Positions 43,674-52,780 of a stretch of 64,000 nt of DNA are shown in pieces. The translations under genes and the position numbers were made by a program. The notes beneath the pieces were generated by a model, which saw nothing but the letters and a program-made list of their open reading frames with translations, did no database searches and was not told where the DNA came from. The stretch comes from Nitrososphaera sp. (lineage in GTDB: Archaea; Thermoproteota; Nitrososphaeria; Nitrososphaerales; Nitrososphaeraceae): positions 62,001 through 126,000 of the forward strand of contig JAJUFP010000007.1 of assembly GCA_029263715.1 (NCBI GenBank), read 5' to 3'. Numbering within the stretch: the first letter of the stretch is position 1; each line of letters starts with the position of its first letter.

Positions 43674-44318
43674 TTGGTTGGCATTGAAGACCTGTTCCCG
43701 TTTGACAATGAGCTTGGCTATCTAGGAATATTCATCATCAGCCTTCTGGCCAGCCTGGTGGTGTTCGTGCCACTGCCGTATTTCCCACTGATTATAACGG
43801 CCTCTTTTAATCACAACTTTAACCCGCACCTGATAGCTCTTGTAAGCTCGGTTGGCATTGTCATTGCCAAGACCATCATCTTCCTTGTGAGCTATTACGG
43901 CCGGAACGCGCTTTCAGAGAAGACAAGAAAGAGGATGCTTCCCCTGCAAAAGCTGGTCAGCAGATACGGCTGGCCCGGCGCGTTTATTGCCGCTGCCACG
44001 CCCATCCCTGACGATATTATCTACATACCACTTGGCCTGGCAAAGTACAGCCCCTGGAAGTTTGCCCTGGCCACGTTTGGAGGCAAGATGGTCATGAACG
44101 AGGCCATAGTCTGGAGCTCGATATTCCTTGGCCGGCCGCTTGTAGAAGACGTGCTTTCAAGCACGACGGACGTCACGTCGCTTGTCCTGATAACGGTTGC
44201 AAGCATCGCCGTCCTTGGAGTCGTCGTATACTTCTCGCTAAAGATAGACTGGGCCAAGCTGATTGGCCGGTGGTTTCCGTGGGCTGTCGAGGATGACGAA
44301 GGAAAAAGCAAGACCTAG
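43674..44318 (+). CDS. VTT/DedA-like membrane protein
   Basis: 214 residues from TTG, starting 29 nt after the proS stop with ACTAATAAG overlapping it at TATA distance. Five or so membrane helices. The VTT (SNARE-associated) fold is recognised by a re-entrant-like segment PLPYFPLIITASF and by GWPGAFIAAATPIPDDIIYI followed by KFALATFGGKMV. DedA/VTT proteins move lipids between leaflets or keep proton balance. Function here unknown. Confidence 0.75.
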   Translation: MVGIEDLFPFDNELGYLGIFIISLLASLVVFVPLPYFPLIITASFNHNFNPHLIALVSSVGIVIAKTIIFLVSYYGRNALSEKTRKRMLPLQKLVSRYGWPGAFIAAATPIPDDIIYIPLGLAKYSPWKFALATFGGKMVMNEAIVWSSIFLGRPLVEDVLSSTTDVTSLVLITVASIAVLGVVVYFSLKIDWAKLIGRWFPWAVEDDEGKSKT

Positions 44319-44379
44319 CACACAATTGCCGTCTGGCTGACATCCAATTTTATGACAAGGCTTTGGCGATCAACATCCA

Positions 44380-44979
44380 TTACGTGGAGAGATGCACATC
44401 CATACTCTTAAGGATGTTAAAAGAAAATTCTCCTACCTTTACCTTCTTGTTTCCTATCATCATGGGTATCAAAAAATACAGTTTGAAATGTGCCACCAAA
44501 CTTTGGATGCTGATTATTTTATCGCCTTCTAGACTAGCTTTCACTCCTTTGACTTCAGCTACCGGACTTATTTCAAACATCAATTTGAGCAGATTGTTGG
44601 GTATGGGAACTCCATTTACCACTACTTCAAAAATAATGTCTGGTTTGATTGTTGGAAGCTTTAGAGATGGAATATCGAATCCTTTTTCAAGCCTGTTTTT
44701 AGCTTCAGAAGACAACTTGTCAAACAAACCTCTTTTGAATTCCGGCGAGGCTGCACTTGCAATTTGTTCTGCTATGGTCTGCTTGATTGTGGTCATAAGA
44801 TCTCCCAGATGGATAGAACCATCGCCCTTTCCTTTTTCTTTGAAATTTTTGTACCAATCACCCAGCAACCTGACATGCTGTAATTGATCCAATAACTCCC
44901 CGGAGTCAGAAAGTAGCAGCTGATGCACAGACTCATTCATCTTGTCTTTGATTAGTTGTTCGACGGAATCTAGGGACAT
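44380..44979 (-). CDS. protein of unknown function co-transcribed with giant surface protein
   Basis: 199 residues. AAAGGAGTG lies upstream of the ATG, and the gene starts 7 nt after the stop of the 1056-residue surface protein, so the two form an operon. No signal peptide. Helical N-terminal half (DQLQHVRLLGDWYKNFKEKG) and a beta-rich C-terminal half (IIFEVVVNGVPIPNNLLKLM, ISIQSLVAHFKLYFLI). Unknown; the operon suggests a cytoplasmic helper of the surface protein. Confidence 0.65.
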   Translation of the reverse strand: MSLDSVEQLIKDKMNESVHQLLLSDSGELLDQLQHVRLLGDWYKNFKEKGKGDGSIHLGDLMTTIKQTIAEQIASAASPEFKRGLFDKLSSEAKNRLEKGFDIPSLKLPTIKPDIIFEVVVNGVPIPNNLLKLMFEISPVAEVKGVKASLEGDKIISIQSLVAHFKLYFLIPMMIGNKKVKVGEFSFNILKSMDVHLST

Positions 44980-44986
44980 TTTGCAT

Positions 44987-47900
44987 TCACTCCTTTCGTA
45001 ATTCCACCCTCACCCGAATGGTAGCTGCAGGATTTCCGTATTGAGAAATTGGTGGTTTTGGCAGTGGTTTTGGTACTACGAAGTGAAACGCCGCGACTGC
45101 TCCGGCAACAGAAGGGACAACAACCGACACAACAGTGCCTACATCAGGAGATGGTGAAGGTGGTGCCTCTGGAGGCGGCGATGCAGAAAGGGTAAAGGTG
45201 ATTTTATCAGAAGCATCACCATATCTGGCAATAATTCTCCAAGTTTCATCAAATTCGTTCTTTCTGTCTGGAAGTTGAAATTCATACGAGTACGCATTCT
45301 GGGACGAAATAGGAACCAAAAATGATTCGTATACTGCATTATCTGGTCCAAGAACATCTATTCGGACAGGTTCTTCATCGGCTTTACCGAAGACATCTCC
45401 TGAGACAATTATGGTTTCATTGTTCAAGTAAGTTGTCTTGTCGACGGCGATTGTAATTTTAGTTGGGGGCGGCGGTCGTTCGGTTGGCCCTATCTCTATG
45501 CTAGGACTAAGGGACGGCTCATAAAGTTCATCGCCATCAAATCTACCTTGAATCAATTGCATAGACGGAATTATGTCAGGCAAAACGGTAGGGTCGGAAA
45601 GAAATGAGCCGTTGGCATCTGTTACTAATGGTTCTATTTCAATTTCAATGATGGACGAGCCAAGAAAGTGGATCGTCTTGTGCTCCATTCCTAAATCAAC
45701 GTCTAGATCAACAAGCGCTCCAGATATTACAAGAGATTTTGTATCCCCGCTTACGTGAATATCGTCCTTCAGGGAGAGAGCTGTCGCGTGTTTCTTTACA
45801 GTAACAGAAACGGGGTTACTTTTTGCCACTTCTCTTGATTCATCATCGATTAATATGGCGATTATCTCGACGCTTGGATCGCTGCTCATGACACCTGCAT
45901 TGTAAATGTGATCAACTGGCCCCCACGAGTTTTCTGTTATCAGGATTCCGGTTGTAGGCGTACTGCCGTCCCCCCAGTCTACCGTGACAGTGCTGCCAGA
46001 GGGAACGGAGCTAGAGACTGTTCCTGAAACGACTACCTTTTCTATTCCCCATTTTGGTTGGGTATTGCTAACATAGTCCAACGTTATGCCTTTATTCTGT
46101 AAATTAATGACATCCTGGTAGGTAGAGGTATTGCCTTGTGTGTCTTGGAACTCTGCTCCGATGGTTTTTACACCCTCAGCATCGGAGAATGAAAACTCGG
46201 CAGTTATTACATAGCCATCCTTGGCGCCAACATCCTGCAAGGCAAAACCTGCTACAAATACGCCGGTATTGGGTCCTGTCTCTGTTGCTGTAACAACCGT
46301 TGATTCATTTCCAAAAGAAATGGTGATTTCTATCGACTCTGCATCAAGGAAACTCTTGTTTAAACCTGGATCCGGTATTGACAGTACAACGTTGAAGCAG
46401 TCATCGTCAGGATCGTCACAGACGATCTCTGCCATGACGTTACTGTCGCTAGTATTTTCCACACCGTTGTTTATTGTTATCGAACCCTTGGGAGGCTCGT
46501 TAGGAAAGACGATCTCTACGCTATCTTGTTCATCTGATGAATTACCGCCTTCATCCTCTAATTCCACTTCAATGGTTTTCACACCATCAATTTTTGAGAA
46601 CGGGTAGGTGGCAACAATAGTATCTCCATCTTCAGCACCAACATCCGACAGAGGAAACGAGGCTTCAAAAATTCCGGTATTATATCCTGTTTCTCTTGCG
46701 ATGAAGGAATTTCTTGCAGGAGATAGAATGTCGACTTCGATTAAATCGATGCTTTCTTCGTCTATGTTAAGACCAGGATCTATGATCAACAGGCGTATTA
46801 CATTACACGCATAGTCATCTGAATCCCTAGAGTCATCACAAATAATTCTTGCAGTAAGATTTGTATCGATAGTGGGATCTACGTCATCGATCTTTACAGA
46901 GCCTGATGGAGGGTCTCCTATAATAATCTCGATTATTATATAGACTTCTGATTTTCTCTCACTTTCATTGCCTGCTATATCCAAGCCATAGTACGTAATC
47001 TCCACATCATCACTAACCTGGATTGGATCCGTGTATTCTTCAAACTCTTCGCCGTCAAAAGAATAGAAAATAACTGTCCCTTCTTCATCGGATGCTAGTG
47101 CAACTTCTTGATCCGAATCAAAAGAACCTCCAGCCGGCGTAGCTGATATTGTTGGAGGCACGGTGTCTAAAACAATATCGTCATTATCACCGGATGTGTT
47201 GCCTGCGGCGTCTTCAAACCTAGCTCCAACGCCTTTTACACCGTTATCATCGGAGAATGAAAATTCGATTACAATGGTCTGGCCGTCTTCTGCTTTTAAT
47301 TCTACGAAATCAAGTTCCGCTTCGAATATTCCCGTATTGGATCCTGTCTCTGTTGCCTCTAACTTCTGTCCATGAGATGTAAGACTTAATGTTATCACGT
47401 CTTCAGTGCCGGAGCTGGAATTGAGGCCTGCATCTGCAATGGACAATGTTGCATTAACGCATCTTAGATCCAGCTTGCCTACGTCAGGATCATTACACTC
47501 GACTTGTACAACAACATTTTTGTTATTGGTGTACTCTGCGCCGTCGTTGATTATTACTGAACCTTTTGGATCGGTGGTATCCAAAATTATAGAATCATCT
47601 TTCGTTTCGGAAGGACCGGAATGTATGAAGGTTCCAGCAATAGATTTTACGCCATCAAGATTGGAGTAAGAGAACTCGGCTGTTATGGTCATCTTTGTAT
47701 CCTGACCAATACCATCCGTTGAAAAGTCTGCAAAGAATATTCCCGTATTGGCTCCTGTTTCCCTAGCGGTTATCTTCTCTGTCTTCAAAAAAGAGACAAC
47801 GATTGTTACTACATCAACTGCCCGTTCATCTTCATTTAGGCCGTTATCGATAATCAATAATTCGATGTCAGTACAAGGCACCCCATCGCCAGACACAATA

Positions 47901-48157
47901 TTGCATTCCATCTCTACAGTAATATCTGGGTCATTGGTATACTCATCATCTCCGTTGATTACAATTGAGTGGTAATATTCCGGAGGTACTGTAGAGGAGA
48001 TGGTGGGCGGACTAATGATGGTGGGTGGCGCGACGGCGGTCGTGTCAGCGTAATAGATGCTCGAGTAGCTACTTGCAGGCAGAAATAACAACAATAGGGG
48101 AATGAAAAGAAGAATCAGGGTAAATGAAATTCGCCTTAATATCAAGAATCGATTCAT
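44987..48157 (-). CDS. giant surface protein with S-layer-type repeats
   Basis: 1056 residues. Signal peptide to about 33. Residues about 60-340 and 410-680 contain four repeat units of about 110 residues, each with a GS-x-x-I-N/D-D-G/V start, a C-N/D-D-x-D element, a L-x-I-x-DPGLN turn and ETG-x-NTGIF, the same signature as in the 1479-residue S-layer protein. A chitobiase/Ig-type unit (ATPAGGSFDSDQEVALASDE) lies between. PKD-like and Ig-like domains follow (DKTTYLNNETIIVSGDVFG), then a Pro-rich stretch and one membrane helix near 1010. It could anchor or extend the S-layer. GTTATATAG lies about 31 nt upstream. Confidence 0.8.
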   Translation of the reverse strand: MNRFLILRRISFTLILLFIPLLLLFLPASSYSSIYYADTTAVAPPTIISPPTISSTVPPEYYHSIVINGDDEYTNDPDITVEMECNIVSGDGVPCTDIELLIIDNGLNEDERAVDVVTIVVSFLKTEKITARETGANTGIFFADFSTDGIGQDTKMTITAEFSYSNLDGVKSIAGTFIHSGPSETKDDSIILDTTDPKGSVIINDGAEYTNNKNVVVQVECNDPDVGKLDLRCVNATLSIADAGLNSSSGTEDVITLSLTSHGQKLEATETGSNTGIFEAELDFVELKAEDGQTIVIEFSFSDDNGVKGVGARFEDAAGNTSGDNDDIVLDTVPPTISATPAGGSFDSDQEVALASDEEGTVIFYSFDGEEFEEYTDPIQVSDDVEITYYGLDIAGNESERKSEVYIIIEIIIGDPPSGSVKIDDVDPTIDTNLTARIICDDSRDSDDYACNVIRLLIIDPGLNIDEESIDLIEVDILSPARNSFIARETGYNTGIFEASFPLSDVGAEDGDTIVATYPFSKIDGVKTIEVELEDEGGNSSDEQDSVEIVFPNEPPKGSITINNGVENTSDSNVMAEIVCDDPDDDCFNVVLSIPDPGLNKSFLDAESIEITISFGNESTVVTATETGPNTGVFVAGFALQDVGAKDGYVITAEFSFSDAEGVKTIGAEFQDTQGNTSTYQDVINLQNKGITLDYVSNTQPKWGIEKVVVSGTVSSSVPSGSTVTVDWGDGSTPTTGILITENSWGPVDHIYNAGVMSSDPSVEIIAILIDDESREVAKSNPVSVTVKKHATALSLKDDIHVSGDTKSLVISGALVDLDVDLGMEHKTIHFLGSSIIEIEIEPLVTDANGSFLSDPTVLPDIIPSMQLIQGRFDGDELYEPSLSPSIEIGPTERPPPPTKITIAVDKTTYLNNETIIVSGDVFGKADEEPVRIDVLGPDNAVYESFLVPISSQNAYSYEFQLPDRKNEFDETWRIIARYGDASDKITFTLSASPPPEAPPSPSPDVGTVVSVVVPSVAGAVAAFHFVVPKPLPKPPISQYGNPAATIRVRVELRKE

Positions 48158-48482
48158 TTCTAGTAATTACCATGATGACCCGTACTATATAACATATTTT
48201 CTTATGTTTATCGTATTTATCAAATATATTGACAATAAATCAGCAGTTTTGACTAATTATAATATTTCATGCTTTTGTATTGTTCAAAGTTTTTTAAATT
48301 AATTTTATTAATCTGCCATTCTTTTTGGGAATCATACATGATCGATCTGGAGGGGGATATGTAAGCGCTGCCTGGACGACAAAAAGTCGTTTCGCATAGA
48401 TATTGTAACGATCATGCGTATGGATTGGAACCTTTTTTGAACAAATCTAATATAATTGAATTTAATATACTAAACATCGAGA
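48158..48482. other. AT-rich divergent promoter region
   Basis: Holds the promoter of the giant surface gene (TTATATA near 48188, minus strand) and that of the PEFG gene at 48483 (CTAATATAA near 48452). The middle (about 48330-48440) is less AT-rich and contains GGAGGGGG, but shows no open frame with a family match. Confidence 0.4.
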
Positions 48483-49967
48483 TTGATAAAAACTTTCTTT
48501 CTTCTTGCTATTGCTCTGCTAATCTTGGCTGTGGTAGATCCGCTTTTGCAGTCAAAGGCATTTTCAAGCAGCCAAATAACTGGAAGATTAAATGAAATTG
48601 TTGGTGATGACAAAAGACAGATCTACGTCAATTCCATAAGCCAAGCGTACATCAACAGCGAGCAGAAGAGAATCCAAATCGATCTGCTATGTAAAAATAT
48701 CCGCACCTATCCCATAAATTGTCTAGATGTTTCCTTCATAGTAACGGATTCCGATGGAAAGGAATACTCGCCCCTTTCTCTGGCGTCCATTCCTGCCATA
48801 AGGATACCAACTTTAGACGTTATAAGAGCAGAGCTGAGATTTGTCATCCCGGCTGAAGCATCTGCGGATACTCTCGTGATTATTGACAAAGTAAGTTCCA
48901 ACGTGATGACCATCGCCTTGACCCAGACCAAGGATCCTAAAGATAATCTCCCATCAGGTTCATGGAACATCACACTTAGACGCGGCGAAACGTTGTCTAG
49001 TGAAGAAAAACAGATCAAGATACATGATTTTGTACAAACAGACACTTACTACAATTTTGATATATCCGTATCAAATACTGGTAGAGAGGCTTTCAAATAC
49101 GACTCGAAATATGCGCACATAAAGGATCAAGCCAATGTTGTTTACGATAGCACGACGTCAGAAAAGGAACCAAAGTTGAATTCAGTGACTTTGAACCCCC
49201 AAGAAACGGTTAGAGGGTGGGTGTCATTTGATGTGATAGATAAGGTCAGTACAAGGAATTTTATGTTCATCTACGATGAGCCTGATGGACCGCTTCTTAA
49301 TAGTGGGGAATTTTTGGACAGGATCGACCCTGTACTATACCTGCCGGAAAATATGACCGTCAGGAACAATACCAGACTTGGTGCCATAGTGTATTATAAT
49401 GTGACAGCATTTGACGACTATAGCAAATCTGTTCGAATTGAATGTAAACCAGAGCCAGGGGCGATTTTTGTTTTAAACAAAACAACCACTGTTAATTGTG
49501 TAGCGACTGACGAATCAGGCAATTCTACGGAAGGGTCGTTTACAATAACAGTAGTAGAGTCGTTAGGAAACAAGGTGATTGTTAATTTTGAGCATGGTGG
49601 AAAGACCTACACCGTGGTATCGGTGTCGGAGAAGGTTCAAGTTAAAAATCTTCTTGTAAACCATGCCAACAATTCCACGATAATCGAGCTGGCACCGGGT
49701 GATAACGGCCTTGTAGAAATGACGCTGCCCAAGGATTTGATAGACGGAATTTATGGGATTTCTATTTTGGGACAGGATGTGCCTTTTCAGAAAATATATG
49801 AAAACGAAACTTCAACTGTCATAAAATTCGATGTTGTAAAGAATGCTGGTTTGATAGAGATCTATGGAGCAAGAGTAATACCTGAATTCAGTATTGTTGC
49901 CGCCCTTGTCCTGGCGGCATCTTTTGCTATCTCTGTTTTTATAAATTGGAAACGAAGTTCAGTTTGA
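48483..49967 (+). CDS. PEFG-CTERM-type surface protein with HYR domain
   Basis: 494 residues from TTG. Signal peptide about 1-25. Residues about 60-165 resemble a telokin-like/DUF4352 domain (INCLDVSFIVTDSDGKEYSP). A second such unit spans about 180-270. A HYR domain lies at about 280-360 (PENMTVRNNTRLGAIVYY, CKPEPGAIF, VNCVATDESGN). The C-terminal module (VEMTLPKDLIDGIYGISILG, then IEIYGA) leads to VIPEFS, a hydrophobic helix and NWKRSSV. Divergent from the giant surface protein gene. Confidence 0.8.
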   Translation: MIKTFFLLAIALLILAVVDPLLQSKAFSSSQITGRLNEIVGDDKRQIYVNSISQAYINSEQKRIQIDLLCKNIRTYPINCLDVSFIVTDSDGKEYSPLSLASIPAIRIPTLDVIRAELRFVIPAEASADTLVIIDKVSSNVMTIALTQTKDPKDNLPSGSWNITLRRGETLSSEEKQIKIHDFVQTDTYYNFDISVSNTGREAFKYDSKYAHIKDQANVVYDSTTSEKEPKLNSVTLNPQETVRGWVSFDVIDKVSTRNFMFIYDEPDGPLLNSGEFLDRIDPVLYLPENMTVRNNTRLGAIVYYNVTAFDDYSKSVRIECKPEPGAIFVLNKTTTVNCVATDESGNSTEGSFTITVVESLGNKVIVNFEHGGKTYTVVSVSEKVQVKNLLVNHANNSTIIELAPGDNGLVEMTLPKDLIDGIYGISILGQDVPFQKIYENETSTVIKFDVVKNAGLIEIYGARVIPEFSIVAALVLAASFAISVFINWKRSSV

Positions 49968-50026
49968 CAAGATGCCACATCGAAAAGACATTTCTGGACT
50001 TTCATTTTACCGTGCGGACAATCCAT

Positions 50027-51241
50027 CTACGGGTGCCTTGATACGATACAGTCATGGTACCCGACCACGAGCTTGTCAAGGTCCGCGCGATTCTTGTCCG
50101 GAGGCGATCCAAGTACGACAGAGATGTACCTGATCATTTTGGCAGGATCGCCTCCGCGCTCTACGCGCACGATCCCGCCGTCGTGGCTGAACCGGTCATC
50201 GCCGTATCCGATCTTTGACGCGACGGAGCTAACGTCCCGCGGCGGCGTCGCAGACAGCAAGCCCCCCTTGATATAGCTGCCGATTCCATCCTCGCCGGTC
50301 ATCATGCTTATCATGTCAGAGCAAGACGCCGAGTCGATGAGGTTTCCCTGCGCCAGCAGCGTCATAAAGCGCGCCACCTGCATTGCTGTACCTGCAAAAT
50401 TGGTTACGGGGCGTTTTTGCAATCGGGCCCAACGGGCGGTCAATTTCTGGCCTGCTCTGTCATTGGGGAGCCAATCGTGGCCCGCGTAGTCCCCCGATAT
50501 CCACAGGCCGGACTTCTTTGCCTCGCTAAAGAATCCGGCGGCTGCCAGGGCGCCGTTGATGTACGGGTAGCTCAGGGCCAGGATGCATTTGCTGGCGGCT
50601 TCGTTGTTAGACTGGCGTAGCATCAGCCTCATCCAGTCACGGAACTTGCCCTGAGGTGCACCAAATTCACCAATACGGTCCAGCTCGGCGTCTGTCAGTG
50701 GAGGAGCGCGTTCGGCTAGTTTCACTTCCCCGCTGGGCAGCAGAGAGAAAATTTCTGACAATTTTGGGAATCCCTGTGGAAACGAGGGAAACTTTGCATC
50801 AAGTATGGGCTTCCACGCCTTTTTCAGTTCAGCAAAGACCTTGCCTTCCCATCCTGCTGTCGCCGTCGAAAGGCCGTCGGAGATCATATTTTTTGCATGA
50901 ACTTCAACCCGTCGCCGTAGCTCAAAGACGACATACATGGGATATATCTTTGCAAGGCTTCCAACATAGAGCATATCCGTGTCGTTGGAGCCAAAGTAGG
51001 GTGGGAGAGCAGGATTCCCGGTGACATCAACGACCGCGCTGCACAAATCCTTGACCTCCGGATCGCCTGAGGCGGCGCCGGCGCATGTGGTAAACCCCGA
51101 GTTTGCCATATCAAACGACTGTATGTATGGGCTGCTAGGAAACGGTGCGATTACCGGCGTGCTTGCACTATTTGCGACTCTGGCTAGTGCCGGGGTATGA
51201 ACTGTTCTCCCTCCATTGCGAGTTGTTGTTACTTCCACCAA
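50027..51241 (-). CDS. serine beta-lactamase/PBP-fold hydrolase
   Basis: 404 residues from TTG or the adjacent GTG. The three active-site motifs of class A beta-lactamase-like proteins are in order: SLAK at 95-98 (Ser nucleophile and Lys), SNN at 211-213 (in place of SDN) and KIG at 343-345 (in place of KTG). Spacing fits, with an insertion of about 50 residues after the first motif. No clear signal peptide is visible. Archaea of this group have no peptidoglycan, so it is more likely an esterase or peptidase, probably acquired from bacteria. Confidence 0.75.
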   Translation of the reverse strand: MVEVTTTRNGGRTVHTPALARVANSASTPVIAPFPSSPYIQSFDMANSGFTTCAGAASGDPEVKDLCSAVVDVTGNPALPPYFGSNDTDMLYVGSLAKIYPMYVVFELRRRVEVHAKNMISDGLSTATAGWEGKVFAELKKAWKPILDAKFPSFPQGFPKLSEIFSLLPSGEVKLAERAPPLTDAELDRIGEFGAPQGKFRDWMRLMLRQSNNEAASKCILALSYPYINGALAAAGFFSEAKKSGLWISGDYAGHDWLPNDRAGQKLTARWARLQKRPVTNFAGTAMQVARFMTLLAQGNLIDSASCSDMISMMTGEDGIGSYIKGGLLSATPPRDVSSVASKIGYGDDRFSHDGGIVRVERGGDPAKMIRYISVVLGSPPDKNRADLDKLVVGYHDCIVSRHP

Positions 51242-51506
51242 TTATTGGAATGCAAAAGAAAGGCTAATGAATAATGATCGCTTTCTGATACTCCCATATA
51301 GGACCGAATGTCGATTAGCAGATACAGACCAAACCAAGATAGGATCGATTTCTCTAATAACGTAGCTGGTACTGCCGGTGGGGAGATCAAGGCCCTTCTT
51401 ACCAAATAACGAAAGATCTTGACGGCGAGATTTCGCAAGTTCGGGCCTGGTTATCAAATGAATCTGATGTCTTGATCTGTGGCATCCGGCGATCCTTGAC
51501 CTGACC

Positions 51507-52031
51507 TCACTTTACCTTGAGGTTGACAACCAGCATCTTGTCAGAAGACTCGATCTCTGGCTTGTTTATGGCGGCCTGCTCCGCCACATAGCTGAACAGT
51601 CTGTTCAGATAATAGGACCATTTGTACCCCATGTCGTGCTGAATTATGTAGGTGTGATGGTTGTCCTCCACAATGTGACGGTAACTGTAACCAGAGGTCT
51701 TGACCCACCTCTCCATGAACTCAAGCAACGACTTTTCTGTATGTTTTCTGACCATCAGCAGGCTTGCGTCCTTTAGCTCCTTTGCCATGTCCTTTGCCAT
51801 GCGGTCAACCTCATCTTCGCTCAATGGATCCATGAGTTTTTCTACAAGGGTCCGGCGAACAGTCATGAATCCGGCTTTGTTGGCGTGGGCATGCCATTCA
51901 ACATGGGAGGTTACGATCTGATTTAACAGCGTATTGAGGCTGACCTGTTTATGTGCAGCCTCTTCTTTTAACTCGTGAAATAAGGACGTGGGAAACCTAA
52001 ACGTGATGCTTATGCTCTTTGGGTTTGGCAC
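51507..52031 (-). CDS. ribbon-helix-helix regulator with C-terminal sensor-like domain
   Basis: 174 residues from GTG at 52031; CTTAGTAACG and CCTATATC upstream put a TATA-like box at about -26. An upstream extension would be free of motifs, so it is left out. Residues 5-50 form an RHH/CopG domain (SISITFRFPTSLFHELKEEA, SLNTLLNQIVTSHVEWH). The C-terminal 90 residues are alpha/beta (LLEFMERWVKTSGYSYRHIV, HTYIIQHDMGYKWSYYLNRL), possibly a ligand-binding part. Divergent from a zinc-ribbon gene it may regulate. Confidence 0.65.
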   Translation of the reverse strand: MPNPKSISITFRFPTSLFHELKEEAAHKQVSLNTLLNQIVTSHVEWHAHANKAGFMTVRRTLVEKLMDPLSEDEVDRMAKDMAKELKDASLLMVRKHTEKSLLEFMERWVKTSGYSYRHIVEDNHHTYIIQHDMGYKWSYYLNRLFSYVAEQAAINKPEIESSDKMLVVNLKVK

Positions 52032-52112
52032 TAGCAGGTATAACGCGTTACTAAGATATAGGATTTGTGCAAATGCGTAATTCAGTTGCAAACGATTAAA
52101 ATATTGCGCATT

Positions 52113-52122
52113 GTATGCATAC
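52113..52122 (+). promoter_or_regulatory. palindrome between RHH and zinc-ribbon genes
   Basis: GTATGCATAC, a perfect 10-bp palindrome, 15-25 nt after TTAAAATA of the plus-strand promoter and before its expected transcript start. Fits an RHH operator. Confidence 0.35.
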
Positions 52123-52155
52123 TGTAGATATATCCAACACGGGCATTCTGGGATT

Positions 52156-52386
52156 ATGAAAGTACAAGGGTCAATTCGCGATTGTGAATCTGGCCGGTTA
52201 TTTGCGCTTTGCGAATCTTGTTTCTGGACTGCTTCGTTTCTTACAAAACTGGATCTGCCATCATGCCCGGTATGTTTCAAAAGGGACGTGGCGTTGATGC
52301 CGCTTTTGTCAAACGAATCATACAGATGGACCGAATACCTCGGCCTGGAACTTTTTTCAATACGCGAAAGTAACTCTCAAGCCTGA
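52156..52386 (+). CDS. small zinc-ribbon-like protein
   Basis: 76 residues from ATG at 52156. CESCFWTASFLTKLDLPSCP with a following VCF gives two CxxC-type pairs. C-terminal part WTEYLGLELFSIRES. A family often seen next to regulators in thaumarchaea; function unknown. Confidence 0.6.
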   Translation: MKVQGSIRDCESGRLFALCESCFWTASFLTKLDLPSCPVCFKRDVALMPLLSNESYRWTEYLGLELFSIRESNSQA

Positions 52387-52591
52387 CACAATCATCAAAT
52401 GAGCGGTTCTTGTTTCTATCAAAAGACGATCTGGCATAAAAAGTGATTTTGCCGGTCATCACGAGCTATGGAATTTAGCAAACACAGGGGGCGTTGCAGA
52501 CATTGCTGATGGTCACCTGACCCGTAGTTGGTTGCAACATTGCCAGTTGTACACAATGTACACGCCATGATTATAACAGATGTTGTAAAAT

Positions 52592-52682
52592 CTAGCCCGT
52601 CCTCGAGAAATTCAGAGGCAGGCTGTGCTAGGCCCACCCTGCATCCCTACTTGGCATGATTTCTCCCCCGAAGGGGTGGGCC
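52592..52682 (-). ncRNA. possible structured RNA or insertion-sequence end
   Basis: Two adjoining hairpins. The left one, 52592-52631, has outer arms CTAGC/GCTAG and inner arms CCTC/GAGG. The right one, 52631-52682, has arms GGCCCACC/GGTGGGCC with a CCCC-TTCG-GGG loop (minus strand) nested at one side. Neither strand carries a convincing gene here. It could be a small RNA, a double terminator or the right end of a lost IS200/IS605-type element; the sequence alone does not decide. Confidence 0.35.
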
Positions 52683-52780
52683 TAACTATAATTTTGACAA
52701 GCGTCATGTTTTTTGTTTGAAATATCGTCTAGTACATTTGCGTTGCATCGACCGGTCTGCTTGGAGGTTCATTCGCCGAA

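Noticed and set aside
52540-52560. TGTACA-containing repeat resembling the winged-helix operator
   Set aside because: It has two TGTACA cores but not the GTRTACARTGC pattern, and it does not precede a gene start.
52419-52637. Minus-strand frame of 72 codons over the hairpin region
   Set aside because: No family match or start signal; its sequence is constrained by the hairpins rather than by a protein.
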